This document shows, piece by piece, positions 14,174 through 21,564 of a DNA stretch of 40,857 nucleotides. Numbering within the stretch: position 1 is the stretch's first letter; the number at the start of each line of letters is the position of its first letter. Where the stretch lies: the IMG/VR virus record IMGVR_UViG_3300009008_001503, positions 1-40,857 of that record; one strand, written 5' to 3'. A program made the position numbers and the translations under genes. The stretch is from a virus. The notes below the pieces were generated by a model, which saw only the letters and a list, made by a program, of their open reading frames with translations, had not been told where the DNA came from and ran no database searches.

Positions 14174-15023
14174 GTTTCCAGAATTGTCCCCAGTTAACTG
14201 TGGTACCTTCATGACCAAAGGTGACGTTCACTTTTTCAGGATTCCTCATCCGCTCTATATCCCCTTGGATGCGTTCCATCTGTTTTTGGAACGTTTGGTA
14301 CTTGGCTATAAGTTGGGCACGTGTGTTTTCAATGACGTGTGCTCTCCCTACAGGGGTTTGCCACAACTTCCAGTTGTTGTGCCCCTCGGAATTCTCTAGG
14401 GTATTTATCTCCGCCCGCAATTCTTGGATACGGCCTAGTAAGATGCCGTGCCTTTTTCGGAGTCTGGCCACCAACCTGTCATAGGCTGGACGGTCCGGAA
14501 GGTTCACCTCTGTACCTTTTTTCTTACCCCGCCCTAGTTTTACCAGCCCATCCCATATATCCAACAGAGCTTTGACGTTGTTGTTCTCGTAGGCCTCTGA
14601 CGCCATCTTAAAAAATTCGTGGAGCCAGGTTTTACCCGGCGTTTTATCAGGGTGGCACAACAGGCTAATGCGGCGGAACAACCTTTTGGCTTCTGAGCTT
14701 GGTTTAACCTTTTGCTTTTCCTGCCGCTTTTCAAAATTGGTTTCGAAGTTTGGCCCCCGTGGTTTGTTAGGTTCCTCTTGGTTGTGTCGCTCCTGTAATT
14801 TACGATGTTGGTCCAAGAGATCACGGCAGGCGGTTTCAAGGTGAGTTATCATCTCATCCTCTTCTGACAGCTCTGCTTGCAACCAACCATCAAGATCGTC
14901 CATCATCCCTTGAAACTCGGCTCTCTTGGTCTCCAGTTGCTGGCACTCAATCTCAAGTACCTCTACCTCATCTTGGAGTTCCATGTGTTGGACAGTAAAT
15001 CCAACGGCAGTATTGGCAGTCAT
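14169..15023 (-). CDS. coiled-coil protein with a J-domain
   Basis: A 284-residue protein. Residues 15-80 form an acidic coiled coil (VEVLEIECQQLETKRAEF and on), and residues 111-160 a J-domain core: EAKRLFRRISLLCHPDKTPGK with the HPD tripeptide at 124-126, then HEFFKMASEAYENNN. Residues 185-265 are a second coiled coil. J-domains stimulate Hsp70 (DnaK) ATPase, so this may recruit host DnaK to the phage replication machinery, as lambda P and DnaJ do for initiation. The start overlaps the Mre11 gene stop (ATGA), coupling the two. No glycine/phenylalanine or zinc region of full DnaJ is present. Confidence 0.8.
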   Translation of the reverse strand: MTANTAVGFTVQHMELQDEVEVLEIECQQLETKRAEFQGMMDDLDGWLQAELSEEDEMITHLETACRDLLDQHRKLQERHNQEEPNKPRGPNFETNFEKRQEKQKVKPSSEAKRLFRRISLLCHPDKTPGKTWLHEFFKMASEAYENNNVKALLDIWDGLVKLGRGKKKGTEVNLPDRPAYDRLVARLRKRHGILLGRIQELRAEINTLENSEGHNNWKLWQTPVGRAHVIENTRAQLIAKYQTFQKQMERIQGDIERMRNPEKVNVTFGHEGTTVNWGQFWKL

Positions 15024-16042
15024 GTCGCGTCCTTTAAGAAGCTTTCTATTAATTGTTGTCCCCGACGAATTTGGGACCGTGTAGCTCCCTTATCCTTCAG
15101 GAAAACATCCAGCCCTGTCAGGAGATCCCATTGCGGACCATCTACGGCCGTATCCTCAAGGGATAAGAGTTCTTGCCGATGTTTGTACCCAACAACGTTG
15201 TAGACGTTTGGATGGGCTGTCAGGAAGCCAGGAGGTAATACTACACCACTCTTCAACCATAGCTTGTATCGGTGTAATGGATTGGACTCAATTTTATCTA
15301 GGTCTGCCTCTACCTCGATGGACAAGTTAACTAGGCGAAACGCTGGTTCGTTCTGGATCCACGTTATGTCAGCGTCAATCTGGTTATTACGTGTATCCAG
15401 AATAAAGTGCATCCATCCCTTGGGTAAGGGTTCCCCAAAGTTCATCTGGTAGAGCGTGCCGGGGTACCACACATTACCCGTCTTTTGCTTGAGATGGAGG
15501 TGCCCCATTAACCAGATGTCTTGGTCTCTCGTAGGACGCCAACCCTTGGTAATCCGTTGGCCATTATCTCGGCGGGCACCTGTTGTTTCTAAGTGCCCAA
15601 TATTAACCGTGGGTCCCAAGGAAAAAGGAGGACAGTCATAGGGAAAAGGAAGAAAGTTAATGACCGTTCCATCCAACTGGATACGGTTAGGACGGTCATA
15701 AATGTAGATGGTACGAAATTTCTCCATCCTGCATAATTGTACAAGTGGTTGTAGGCTGTGGAGGTCTTTGTTCCGAACGTCATGGTTACCCAGGATAACA
15801 TGGATGTCTAACGTTCCATCGTACTCGTGGAGGACCTCAAGGAACGCCATTTGGGCTTCGTATGAAAGCCTAGTATTGTGGGAAATGTCCCCACCAAGGA
15901 TAACAAAGTTGAGACCGAGTTCAACCGCATACCTCAGTGGTTTGCGGAACTCTGCCATTTGTAGGTCCAAATGATTGTCAGGGAACAACTTACGGAGGCC
16001 ATCCAGATGGAGGTCTCCTATGAACACACCTTCTACCGACAT
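15020..16042 (-). CDS. sbcD: Mre11/SbcD-like nuclease (gp47-like)
   Basis: A 340-residue metallophosphoesterase with all motifs: GDLHLDG (Asp10, His12), GGDISHN (51-55), GNHDVR (85-90) and GHLHLKQ near residue 178. Mre11/SbcD proteins bind two manganese ions and cut DNA ends and hairpins together with the Rad50/SbcC ATPase (9154-11622). The length is close to T4 gp47. ATAGGAGTACCTC precedes the ATG. Its 3' end overlaps the J-domain gene. Together with the UvsX-like recombinase and the single-stranded DNA-binding protein it forms a T4-like recombination set. Confidence 0.93.
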   Translation of the reverse strand: MSVEGVFIGDLHLDGLRKLFPDNHLDLQMAEFRKPLRYAVELGLNFVILGGDISHNTRLSYEAQMAFLEVLHEYDGTLDIHVILGNHDVRNKDLHSLQPLVQLCRMEKFRTIYIYDRPNRIQLDGTVINFLPFPYDCPPFSLGPTVNIGHLETTGARRDNGQRITKGWRPTRDQDIWLMGHLHLKQKTGNVWYPGTLYQMNFGEPLPKGWMHFILDTRNNQIDADITWIQNEPAFRLVNLSIEVEADLDKIESNPLHRYKLWLKSGVVLPPGFLTAHPNVYNVVGYKHRQELLSLEDTAVDGPQWDLLTGLDVFLKDKGATRSQIRRGQQLIESFLKDAT

Positions 16043-16051
16043 GAGGTACTC

Positions 16052-16327
16052 CTATCCAGGTAGGGTAATAGGCGGACCTGGTGAAGCCCTCCCACTTTCG
16101 ATCTCTAGTGCCCTTATCAACGCCTGCCCTTTGGGCATCACCATGAATGACGTGCTGTACACATGCAGAGACTGTTCCACCACATCTATTGTTACCATCC
16201 CTTGTTGTATTAACTCAGAGAACCCAGGGGCATAATGGATGTCATCCAGCAATTCCATGACTGTCTCAGTAGGGTACATCATCGACATGTACAAGCAATC
16301 TACCGCAAGGCCCGAAATTATGTTCAC
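16052..16327 (-). CDS. hypothetical protein
   Basis: A 91-residue protein starting at a GTG that overlaps the upstream stop (GTGA). A helical N-terminal half (MELLDDIHYAPGFSELIQQGMVTI) with a following strand pair (LHVYSTSFMVMPKGQALIRALE) resembles a small winged-helix domain, but this is a guess from predicted secondary structure. Its stop lies within the ribosome site of the Mre11 gene, so the two are coupled. Function unknown. Confidence 0.6.
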   Translation of the reverse strand: MNIISGLAVDCLYMSMMYPTETVMELLDDIHYAPGFSELIQQGMVTIDVVEQSLHVYSTSFMVMPKGQALIRALEIESGRASPGPPITLPG

Positions 16328-16566
16328 CTATTAAATCCAGACGAATTGTAGTCGTATCGGTCACAGACCATACCTTCCCCAACCTCCAGTATTTTGAAAT
16401 GGCTGAGGACTTCACAGGTGGTGACCCTATCATAACGTGAAGGGTTTAACTGGAAATGCCTACCTTTCATACACGTCAGGCACTCATCCTCGGTGTCCGA
16501 GGGGCGGAAATTAAATGGTTCAAGGAGGTCCGCCACGTCCTCCAATGCTTGAATAAAAAAGCTCAT
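16324..16566 (-). CDS. hypothetical protein
   Basis: An 80-residue acidic protein: an N-terminal helix (FFIQALEDVADLLEPF) and three cysteines (ECLTC and TTCEVL). The CxxC could bind a metal, but no second clear pair is nearby. AAGGGA lies six bases before the ATG. The 3' end overlaps the next gene start as GTGA. No family is recognised. Confidence 0.6.
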   Translation of the reverse strand: MSFFIQALEDVADLLEPFNFRPSDTEDECLTCMKGRHFQLNPSRYDRVTTCEVLSHFKILEVGEGMVCDRYDYNSSGFNR

Positions 16567-16579
16567 TATTGGTCCCTTG

Positions 16580-17047
16580 TCATAAGAAAACGCGGTATCG
16601 TTTGGTGTTACTTTTGTTGAACTTGGATGCCTTCCAAGCGATGCGGAGGACGATAGCCTTCTTGTTACCCTTAGGCATCTCTCGGTGAGGGGCCGACAGT
16701 ATGGACTTCAAGAGACCTGTTTTAGGATTCAACCACAGGATGCCTATACCCTGGCTTTTCAGAGTGTCCTTGAATGGTTCGATCCAGTCTTTGTCGTGCA
16801 CGATAAAATACATCTTGTTGCAGTGTGGAAGGTACTGCTCGTATTTCTTGTCGGCTCGGAAGTCAGACAAACCACTCTTGACCTCGCACACCACTAACAC
16901 ACCTTTTTGGTTGACTGCCAGCAGGTCTGCTCTACGTCGGCCCCATGGTAGGACACCTATTTCAGGGGTGACACCAAAACCCTTCTTAACCCAGTATCCG
17001 ACGCCTGCTTTTGTAAGGGCCCGGGTGATTGTTTTACGATCACCCAT
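16580..17047 (-). CDS. MmcB-like PD-(D/E)XK nuclease
   Basis: A 155-residue protein starting at the ATG at 17047, which overlaps the stop of the deoxyribosyltransferase-like gene. The frame remains open further upstream, but there it runs antisense-like through that gene in another phase. The core GRRRADLLAVNQKGVLVVCEVKSGLSDFRADKKYEQYLPHC (taken in parts: Asp41, Glu55, Lys57) matches the MmcB family of putative DNA repair nucleases. It would act on DNA as a small endonuclease or as a repair factor. Its place next to mre11 and recA-like genes fits. The biochemical activity of MmcB-type proteins is not well established. Confidence 0.78.
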   Translation of the reverse strand: MGDRKTITRALTKAGVGYWVKKGFGVTPEIGVLPWGRRRADLLAVNQKGVLVVCEVKSGLSDFRADKKYEQYLPHCNKMYFIVHDKDWIEPFKDTLKSQGIGILWLNPKTGLLKSILSAPHREMPKGNKKAIVLRIAWKASKFNKSNTKRYRVFL

Positions 17048-17492
17048 CTGTTGGTGCCAACAGTCCGTCTTGTTTATCCTGGTACAAAGCTTCCAACATT
17101 TCCACCAAGTCCTCCAACTTTTCGACCACCCAACCAGGGCTCTTGGCATCCAATAATTCCGGTCCCTTGTATTTGTGAAGCATACCTGCTGGGAGGGGGA
17201 TGCGATTTTTATGGCACCAAGCAGGAACATATACCACCGTGGTATACTGGGCCAAAGCATACCCCATTTCACTGGTTGTGCCTTCACCATGTGGCCCAAA
17301 AGCAATCACTATGTCTGCCTCTTGTACCCCTTGGTAGTCCATCTCGGCTCGCTCTGGTACACTATCAATAGGCGGTTTCCAGTACCAATGACTGACAAAC
17401 TCCAAGGTAGCCTGTACTTTCTGCCCGAGATAGTATTGGATGGCTTGTATAAACAGACGGTTACATGCAGTAGACGCCAAATATATTTTCAT
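17040..17492 (-). CDS. nucleoside 2-deoxyribosyltransferase-like protein
   Basis: A 150-residue Rossmann-type protein: the MKIYLAST start, ADIVIAFGPHGEGTTSEMGYALA in the middle (Asp60; Glu75 as likely nucleophile) and VVYVPAWC. These are features of the nucleoside 2-deoxyribosyltransferase and DUF4406-like families, which swap or hydrolyse the base of deoxynucleosides or deoxynucleotides. It could clean or remodel base pools in line with the queD, dpdA, hpt and pyrE-like genes. The ATG overlaps the upstream stop (ATGA). Substrate unknown. Confidence 0.75.
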   Translation of the reverse strand: MKIYLASTACNRLFIQAIQYYLGQKVQATLEFVSHWYWKPPIDSVPERAEMDYQGVQEADIVIAFGPHGEGTTSEMGYALAQYTTVVYVPAWCHKNRIPLPAGMLHKYKGPELLDAKSPGWVVEKLEDLVEMLEALYQDKQDGLLAPTDG

Positions 17493-17788
17493 CGGTATGT
17501 CTTCCGGCCTGGAAAGTCAAACTGGATACCCTGTACAGATTTTCCGTCAACGACCAACTCCATCTCATCCATCTCCAAGATCGGTGTGGTTTTATCCACG
17601 GTAGGGAATCCAGTAGCCATCAAGAGACGGATAAATACGTTCTTACTACTGCGTTGGGAATCATGTCGCAGAGTAAAGGAGTCCCCGGTAGAGGCCGGAT
17701 AAAACAACAGGGTCATCTTCCGATCTTTGGCCCGAAAATAGATTTCACAGTGACCACCTTTGGGTATACCCAAAGCCTTTTGAACCAC
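17489..17788 (-). CDS. hypothetical protein
   Basis: A 99-residue strand-rich protein (CEIYFRAKDRKMTLLFYPASTGDSFTLRH read in two parts) with no family I recognise. The GTG start at 17788 lies 44 bases inside the upstream gene in another frame, with no clear ribosome site; an internal ATG at 17716 is possible. The long overlap next to a tandem 12-base repeat makes it possible that the two frames were once one gene. Confidence 0.5.
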   Translation of the reverse strand: MVQKALGIPKGGHCEIYFRAKDRKMTLLFYPASTGDSFTLRHDSQRSSKNVFIRLLMATGFPTVDKTTPILEMDEMELVVDGKSVQGIQFDFPGRKTYR

Positions 17789-18431
17789 CGATCCAAAGGT
17801 AATCTGTAAGGTAATCTATAAGGTAGGGAGGGCCTTTCTTCGACTGGATGATACACACCTCCAAGAAGGCATCCATAAGTTTGCGCCTTTCATGATTAGG
17901 GAGGGGTTGGACAAAGCCGTCAAGAGGAGAGGTTTGATCTACCTGGACCTCGGGCGGTTCGGGTTTTCTAACCTTCGTTGGCTCTGCTTTTACTGGTTCC
18001 TTTACAGGCTTTTCTTTGACGGCAGGCGGAACCGGTTTTATCTCTTCCTTTGGTGGCACCAGAGATTTTGCTGCTGCAGGAGCCAAGTCCTTTTTCTCTG
18101 TAACAGGTTTCGGCTTTGTGGGAAGCTCTTCTGCCTTAACAGGTTCCTCCTCTGTTTTTGTCAGGCACGACAGGGCCCATTCCTCGTCCTTGTCTGCTGA
18201 AAAATAGTAGTAGGGCCGACTGCGACCTCCTCCTTTGTGACGAACCCTTTGCAAGTCTTCCGACTTTATCAAACCACTCAACCGTTGGGTAAGTTTCAGA
18301 TACGTGGTTTGGTCCTCAGGTAAATCCAACATGTGTCGTATGTCCTGCAAGGATACGGGATGTTGGGCTTTGTCCACAATGTCAAAAATCTTGAGGTCGG
18401 CCTTCCCGTCTGACCAAAAATCGGTACTCAT
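17745..18431 (-). CDS. winged-helix protein with a Pro/Lys/Glu-rich linker
   Basis: A 228-residue protein. Residues 1-80 form a winged helix (LKIFDIVDKAQHPVSLQDIRHML, then LTQRLSGLIKSEDLQRVR, then GRSRPYYYF). Residues 90-170 are a low-complexity linker of Pro, Lys and Glu (KPKPVTEKKDL, KEKPVKEPVKAEP). The last 50 residues form a short helical domain with YLIDYLTDYLW, encoded by the tandem 12-base repeat. The start overlaps the recA-like gene stop (ATGA), so it is coupled to the recombinase. A DNA-binding or loader role with the recombinase is inferred from position and the winged helix. Confidence 0.65.
   Translation of the reverse strand: MSTDFWSDGKADLKIFDIVDKAQHPVSLQDIRHMLDLPEDQTTYLKLTQRLSGLIKSEDLQRVRHKGGGRSRPYYYFSADKDEEWALSCLTKTEEEPVKAEELPTKPKPVTEKKDLAPAAAKSLVPPKEEIKPVPPAVKEKPVKEPVKAEPTKVRKPEPPEVQVDQTSPLDGFVQPLPNHERRKLMDAFLEVCIIQSKKGPPYLIDYLTDYLWIGGSKGFGYTQRWSL
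17797..17820 (-). repeat. tandem 12-base repeat inside a coding region
   Basis: Two adjacent copies of aggtaatctgta / aggtaatctata plus a partial third (aggtag). On the minus strand it encodes the YLxDYLxDYL run at the end of the winged-helix protein and sits just before the overlapping GTG start. Confidence 0.85.
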
Positions 18432-19756
18432 TTTTTCTTACTCCTCTTTTTCTCCGCCACGCGGAGGGCCTGTGCCTTTCCATACTGGAGTTGCTGGAAG
18501 CAACGTTCCCGAAGTTTGGGTGGGCGTGTAATGCCAATGTCGTGACAGAACTTCTTACCGCGCTGCCCCTTCAACAACACCAGCGATTTGAAATCGTACC
18601 AGGAAAGGGTCCCGTCATAAGGAAACCCTTCCATCGTAATACGCATTTTCTTCATGTTACCCTGCACCTGGCCAGTCATCTTGAGGTACTGGAAGGTATC
18701 CCAGACAGGACAAAAACCACGCCCGCGGCCTTTATGATCCTCGAACCAAATCCGGTGCCACCCATCCAAGTAGGGCGTGCCATACTTATTCTTAATGGAC
18801 TGGACGTGGATGTACTTGTACTGGTCTTCTGCACCGTCTTCCAGCACAGAATCCTCTACCTCGATTTGGCCCTTTCCATGCGGGATTGCCCGAGGTTTCT
18901 GACGGAGACGAAAGTCCGACCAAAACTTAAGGGCTTCACCACCCGGTTCATACTCAGGTGACCCATACATCTGGGCAGGCTTGAGGCGAAGCTGGTTGAC
19001 ACCGATGAGAGCCACCGCTTTCTTGCGAAGCTTGGATTTCACCCGCTTTACCTGCTTGGAGAACATCCGTGCCTCGACCGCCATGGCGTTGGATGCTTCA
19101 TCCTCGTCATCCGCCAACATACCGGGCCAGCTATCTACAAAGATTAGAGACTGGAGGCCTCCATCAGGGGCTTCAATCCAAAACTCGTTGGTCTTGGAGA
19201 ACAGGGTTTTGCTGTACTTACCCGATAGCATCTTCTGGTGGGCTTTGGTATTCGACCACACGTAGAACCAGTCCCCGTCTACCAACCGTTTATCAGGCAA
19301 CCGTCGGAGCATGGCCGACATACTGTCAAAAAAGACCTGACCAAGTACTTCATCGTAGTACCGCACGCGAGGTGGAATTGACCACCCACCTTTACCATCC
19401 GGGGTTCCAAAAATGTCCTCGGCAATGAGACGCCCGCTGGAAATCCCCTCCAAATAGGATGGGTCCATAGACTTCTCATAGTCCCATACATTGAGGATAG
19501 GTACATCCTTTTGTACGGCGGCGTCCAAGATGTGGTAGGAATGGGTTGACTTGGCGGCGGCCTCTGGGCCGAAGAAAGTATACATACCACCTGGGAGGAG
19601 GCCACCGCTTCCCATGATAAGGTCAGTCACTAACAGGCCTGTTGACAAAGCCGTGGCTCTCCGGGTAGTGGCATCCATCTGACCACTACTGAGGCGGAAG
19701 GACTTGTCAACGCTGTTGATTACTCCTGCATAGTCAGGAACAAAGGCATCACTCAT
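18428..19756 (-). CDS. uvsX: RecA/UvsX-like recombinase
   Basis: A 442-residue RecA-fold ATPase. The Walker A position reads GPEAAAKST (residues 63-71), so the usual Gly before Lys is Ala; T4 UvsX is also unusual there (GPSKSFKS). LIFVDSWPGML is the likely Walker B strand and VALIGVNQLRLKP the conserved segment before loop L2. The C-terminal 180 residues carry an extended region rich in aromatic and basic residues, ending KKRSKKK. It would form filaments on single-stranded DNA and catalyse strand exchange with the SSB-like and Mre11/Rad50 proteins. CGGAGGAGCCTC precedes the ATG, which overlaps the upstream stop by eight bases. Confidence 0.88.
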   Translation of the reverse strand: MSDAFVPDYAGVINSVDKSFRLSSGQMDATTRRATALSTGLLVTDLIMGSGGLLPGGMYTFFGPEAAAKSTHSYHILDAAVQKDVPILNVWDYEKSMDPSYLEGISSGRLIAEDIFGTPDGKGGWSIPPRVRYYDEVLGQVFFDSMSAMLRRLPDKRLVDGDWFYVWSNTKAHQKMLSGKYSKTLFSKTNEFWIEAPDGGLQSLIFVDSWPGMLADDEDEASNAMAVEARMFSKQVKRVKSKLRKKAVALIGVNQLRLKPAQMYGSPEYEPGGEALKFWSDFRLRQKPRAIPHGKGQIEVEDSVLEDGAEDQYKYIHVQSIKNKYGTPYLDGWHRIWFEDHKGRGRGFCPVWDTFQYLKMTGQVQGNMKKMRITMEGFPYDGTLSWYDFKSLVLLKGQRGKKFCHDIGITRPPKLRERCFQQLQYGKAQALRVAEKKRSKKK

Positions 19757-20012
19757 GAGGCTCCTCCGTTGTCATCTGGTCCAGGTTACCAACCTTTTGA
19801 TTGAGGTTTTGGGTAAAGGCATCCTCACCAGCCATCATTTTAACAAAGGAAGACCACCCGCCGGTAGCCGAAAGGTCGAATCCATACATGTTGGCCACAT
19901 TCTGAATTTGTTCCACCATCCCAGTTAACTCCTCTTCCGTGCGAGAGTCCCCGGTTTCATCCGAAAGCCTAATCCCATAATCGTTTCCGGGTTCCCAGTT
20001 TGTCGTAACCAT
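19749..20012 (-). CDS. hypothetical protein
   Basis: An 87-residue acidic protein between the SSB-like and recombinase genes. The ATG at 20012 has GGAG seven bases upstream; the open frame reaches further back to 20072 but there covers the terminator hairpin. The body is helical (TEEELTGMVEQIQNVANMYG, then FVKMMAGEDAFTQNLNQKV). Location between the T4-like gp32 and UvsX equivalents would suit a small recombination mediator (UvsY-like role), but no sequence similarity supports this. Confidence 0.65.
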   Translation of the reverse strand: MVTTNWEPGNDYGIRLSDETGDSRTEEELTGMVEQIQNVANMYGFDLSATGGWSSFVKMMAGEDAFTQNLNQKVGNLDQMTTEEPHE

Positions 20013-20030
20013 CTTTTTACTCCATATAAA

Positions 20031-20060
20031 GAGGGTCGGCCATGTCACAGACCGACCCTC
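20031..20060 (-). terminator. hairpin after the SSB-like gene
   Basis: A perfect nine-base stem GAGGGTCGG / CCGACCCTC with a 12-base loop, 28 bases past the SSB stop. On the minus strand it is followed by only three T (TTTATATGG), so it may be a weak terminator or an attenuator that lowers expression of the recombinase operon relative to SSB. Confidence 0.6.
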
Positions 20061-20087
20061 ATTTACCAACAAGGGCCCTGTAAGGAC

Positions 20088-21497
20088 CTACCTACGACTT
20101 GATCGGCGAGAACGTGTTTTCGTACCCGACCTTGCCTTGGACCTGCTGGAACTGCGTTTGCTGGACCGTGTGGACTTCTCTTTCGGTTCATCTACGTCGT
20201 CCAGATCATCAATAGGTCCGTCATCCCCATCGTAGTCGTCCTCAGCTGGTTTGGGCTTTGGCTTCTGCCGTGAGGAAGAACGTGCCTTACTCTTGGACCG
20301 GCTTTTCTTTGGGGGGTCCGGATCAAATGGAGGATCGTCTTCCCCATCATAACCCTCGTCACCATCGTAACCGTCACCTTCGTATTCAGGTTCCGGCTCT
20401 GGCTCCTTCTTTTTCTTGGACCGACTGGATTGTGGCTCGCGGGCAGGCTTTTCCTCTTCCTCTTCCTCTTCCCCTTCGTAATCACCTTCTCCGTCATACT
20501 CGCCATCACCATCATAGTCACCCGCCTCATCACCATCATAGCCGTCGCCTTCATACTCAGGTTCCGTGTCCTTCTTTTTCTTGCCAGAAGACTTCCGAGA
20601 CCTCGACGACTTGGGAGCAGTTTCTTCCCCGTCATAGCCACTGTCTCCATCGTAACCATCCAGGTCACCGTCTTCCCCATCGTAGTCCACGTCACCATCG
20701 TAACCATCCTCATCGTCGCTGGTGGCGTAGTCTTTATCGCCCTCAGCGTCTGGCAGATTACCAGACTCACGGAGGCGATCGATCTCCTTGCGGGCGGCGG
20801 TAACCGATTCTGGTTCCATGAGACCTTCCAGCTTGTAGATAAGGTAGTCCATCTCCTCTTCCGTCAAAGGCGATCGATCACCTTTCTCCACGTCGTACAT
20901 GGCACTACCCTTGGCGTCAGGATCAAACGACACATGTACGTCAATGCCGTATTTGGGGTCTGACAGGTCATAGGCGGTCTTGGCCCCTGTCTTGCGATTA
21001 CGGCGGACATTAAGGTTACTACGGCTTTTGAACTTTGCTGCCAACGTTGGAGGGATACGTACCGCCCGAACGGGTGTCCAGGAATCAGAACCCTTATCTT
21101 TGAAGCCGCTGGCGTCCTCTTCCTTGGAAGGCCGACTGATTTTGCGTGGTTGGCGTTCTTGTAAGTCCCGAATAATGGCATTTGAGTAGTACGAGATCTG
21201 CAGGTTCGTTACCCATCTGCAGTATGGACATTTTTTGGTCGTGTCGTGGCTCTCAGTCTCTGGGTCCCAATTCAGGCATTGTTTGGGAAACTTGGTTTTA
21301 CCCTTCTTCTCACTCAGGATCTCAATCCAGTGCTGGGCATAGCTGGTGACGTTACCGACCAGCCGCAGCGTCAACCAGTCATCCTTCTTTTTGGGGAAGG
21401 GGAAGACGTCAACCATATCGGTCAACCTGGGTTTCTTGGAATTTGGGTTACTGTCAGCGAACCCTTTCTTTGGCGAACGACGTAGTTGTCTGGCCAT
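20088..21497 (-). CDS. ssb: single-stranded DNA-binding protein with alternating acidic and basic tail
   Basis: A 469-residue protein. Residues 25-245 are a gp32-like DNA-binding region with a zinc-type cluster (Cys74, His84, Cys90, Cys93; KKCPYCRW). From residue 261 the protein is low-complexity: acidic blocks built from YDGD/YEGD units (261-292, 311-349, 366-395, 417-440) alternate with Ser/Arg/Lys-rich blocks (296-309, 356-364, 397-416, 441-469). Known phage SSBs end in an acidic tail that binds partner proteins; this one ends basic. GGAGGAGCACCA precedes the ATG, and a TGTAAATG motif lies 45 bases upstream. The SSB assignment rests on the zinc region and context with the uvsX-like gene. 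Confidence 0.75.
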   Translation of the reverse strand: MARQLRRSPKKGFADSNPNSKKPRLTDMVDVFPFPKKKDDWLTLRLVGNVTSYAQHWIEILSEKKGKTKFPKQCLNWDPETESHDTTKKCPYCRWVTNLQISYYSNAIIRDLQERQPRKISRPSKEEDASGFKDKGSDSWTPVRAVRIPPTLAAKFKSRSNLNVRRNRKTGAKTAYDLSDPKYGIDVHVSFDPDAKGSAMYDVEKGDRSPLTEEEMDYLIYKLEGLMEPESVTAARKEIDRLRESGNLPDAEGDKDYATSDDEDGYDGDVDYDGEDGDLDGYDGDSGYDGEETAPKSSRSRKSSGKKKKDTEPEYEGDGYDGDEAGDYDGDGEYDGEGDYEGEEEEEEEKPAREPQSSRSKKKKEPEPEPEYEGDGYDGDEGYDGEDDPPFDPDPPKKSRSKSKARSSSRQKPKPKPAEDDYDGDDGPIDDLDDVDEPKEKSTRSSKRSSSRSKARSGTKTRSRRSSRR

Positions 21498-21541
21498 TGG
21501 TGCTCCTCCATACTCTTTGGGTTTATATTCGGCTCAACGTC

Positions 21542-21549
21542 CATTTACA
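21542..21549 (-). promoter_or_regulatory. TGTAAATG promoter-like motif before the SSB-like gene
   Basis: Minus-strand TGTAAATG in an intergenic stretch, 45 bases before the SSB start and 15 past the sigma-factor stop. It has one mismatch to TGTAAATA and the AT-rich context ATTAATA just upstream. Confidence 0.45.
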
Positions 21550-21564
21550 TATTAATGAATCCAC

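Noticed and set aside
15020-16042. Whether the Mre11-like gene also carries an intein or is split.
   Set aside because: All metallophosphoesterase motifs are present in order in one frame of normal length.
16580-17305. A longer version of the MmcB-like protein, starting at 17305.
   Set aside because: The extra 86 codons are an out-of-phase reading of the deoxyribosyltransferase-like gene, with unusual Trp and Cys content; the ATG at 17047 gives the family length.
20192-20963. Open frames on both strands across the SSB tail, rich in Met/Thr or His/Arg.
   Set aside because: They are alternative readings of the YDGD repeat; the main frame continues a real N-terminal domain with a ribosome site.
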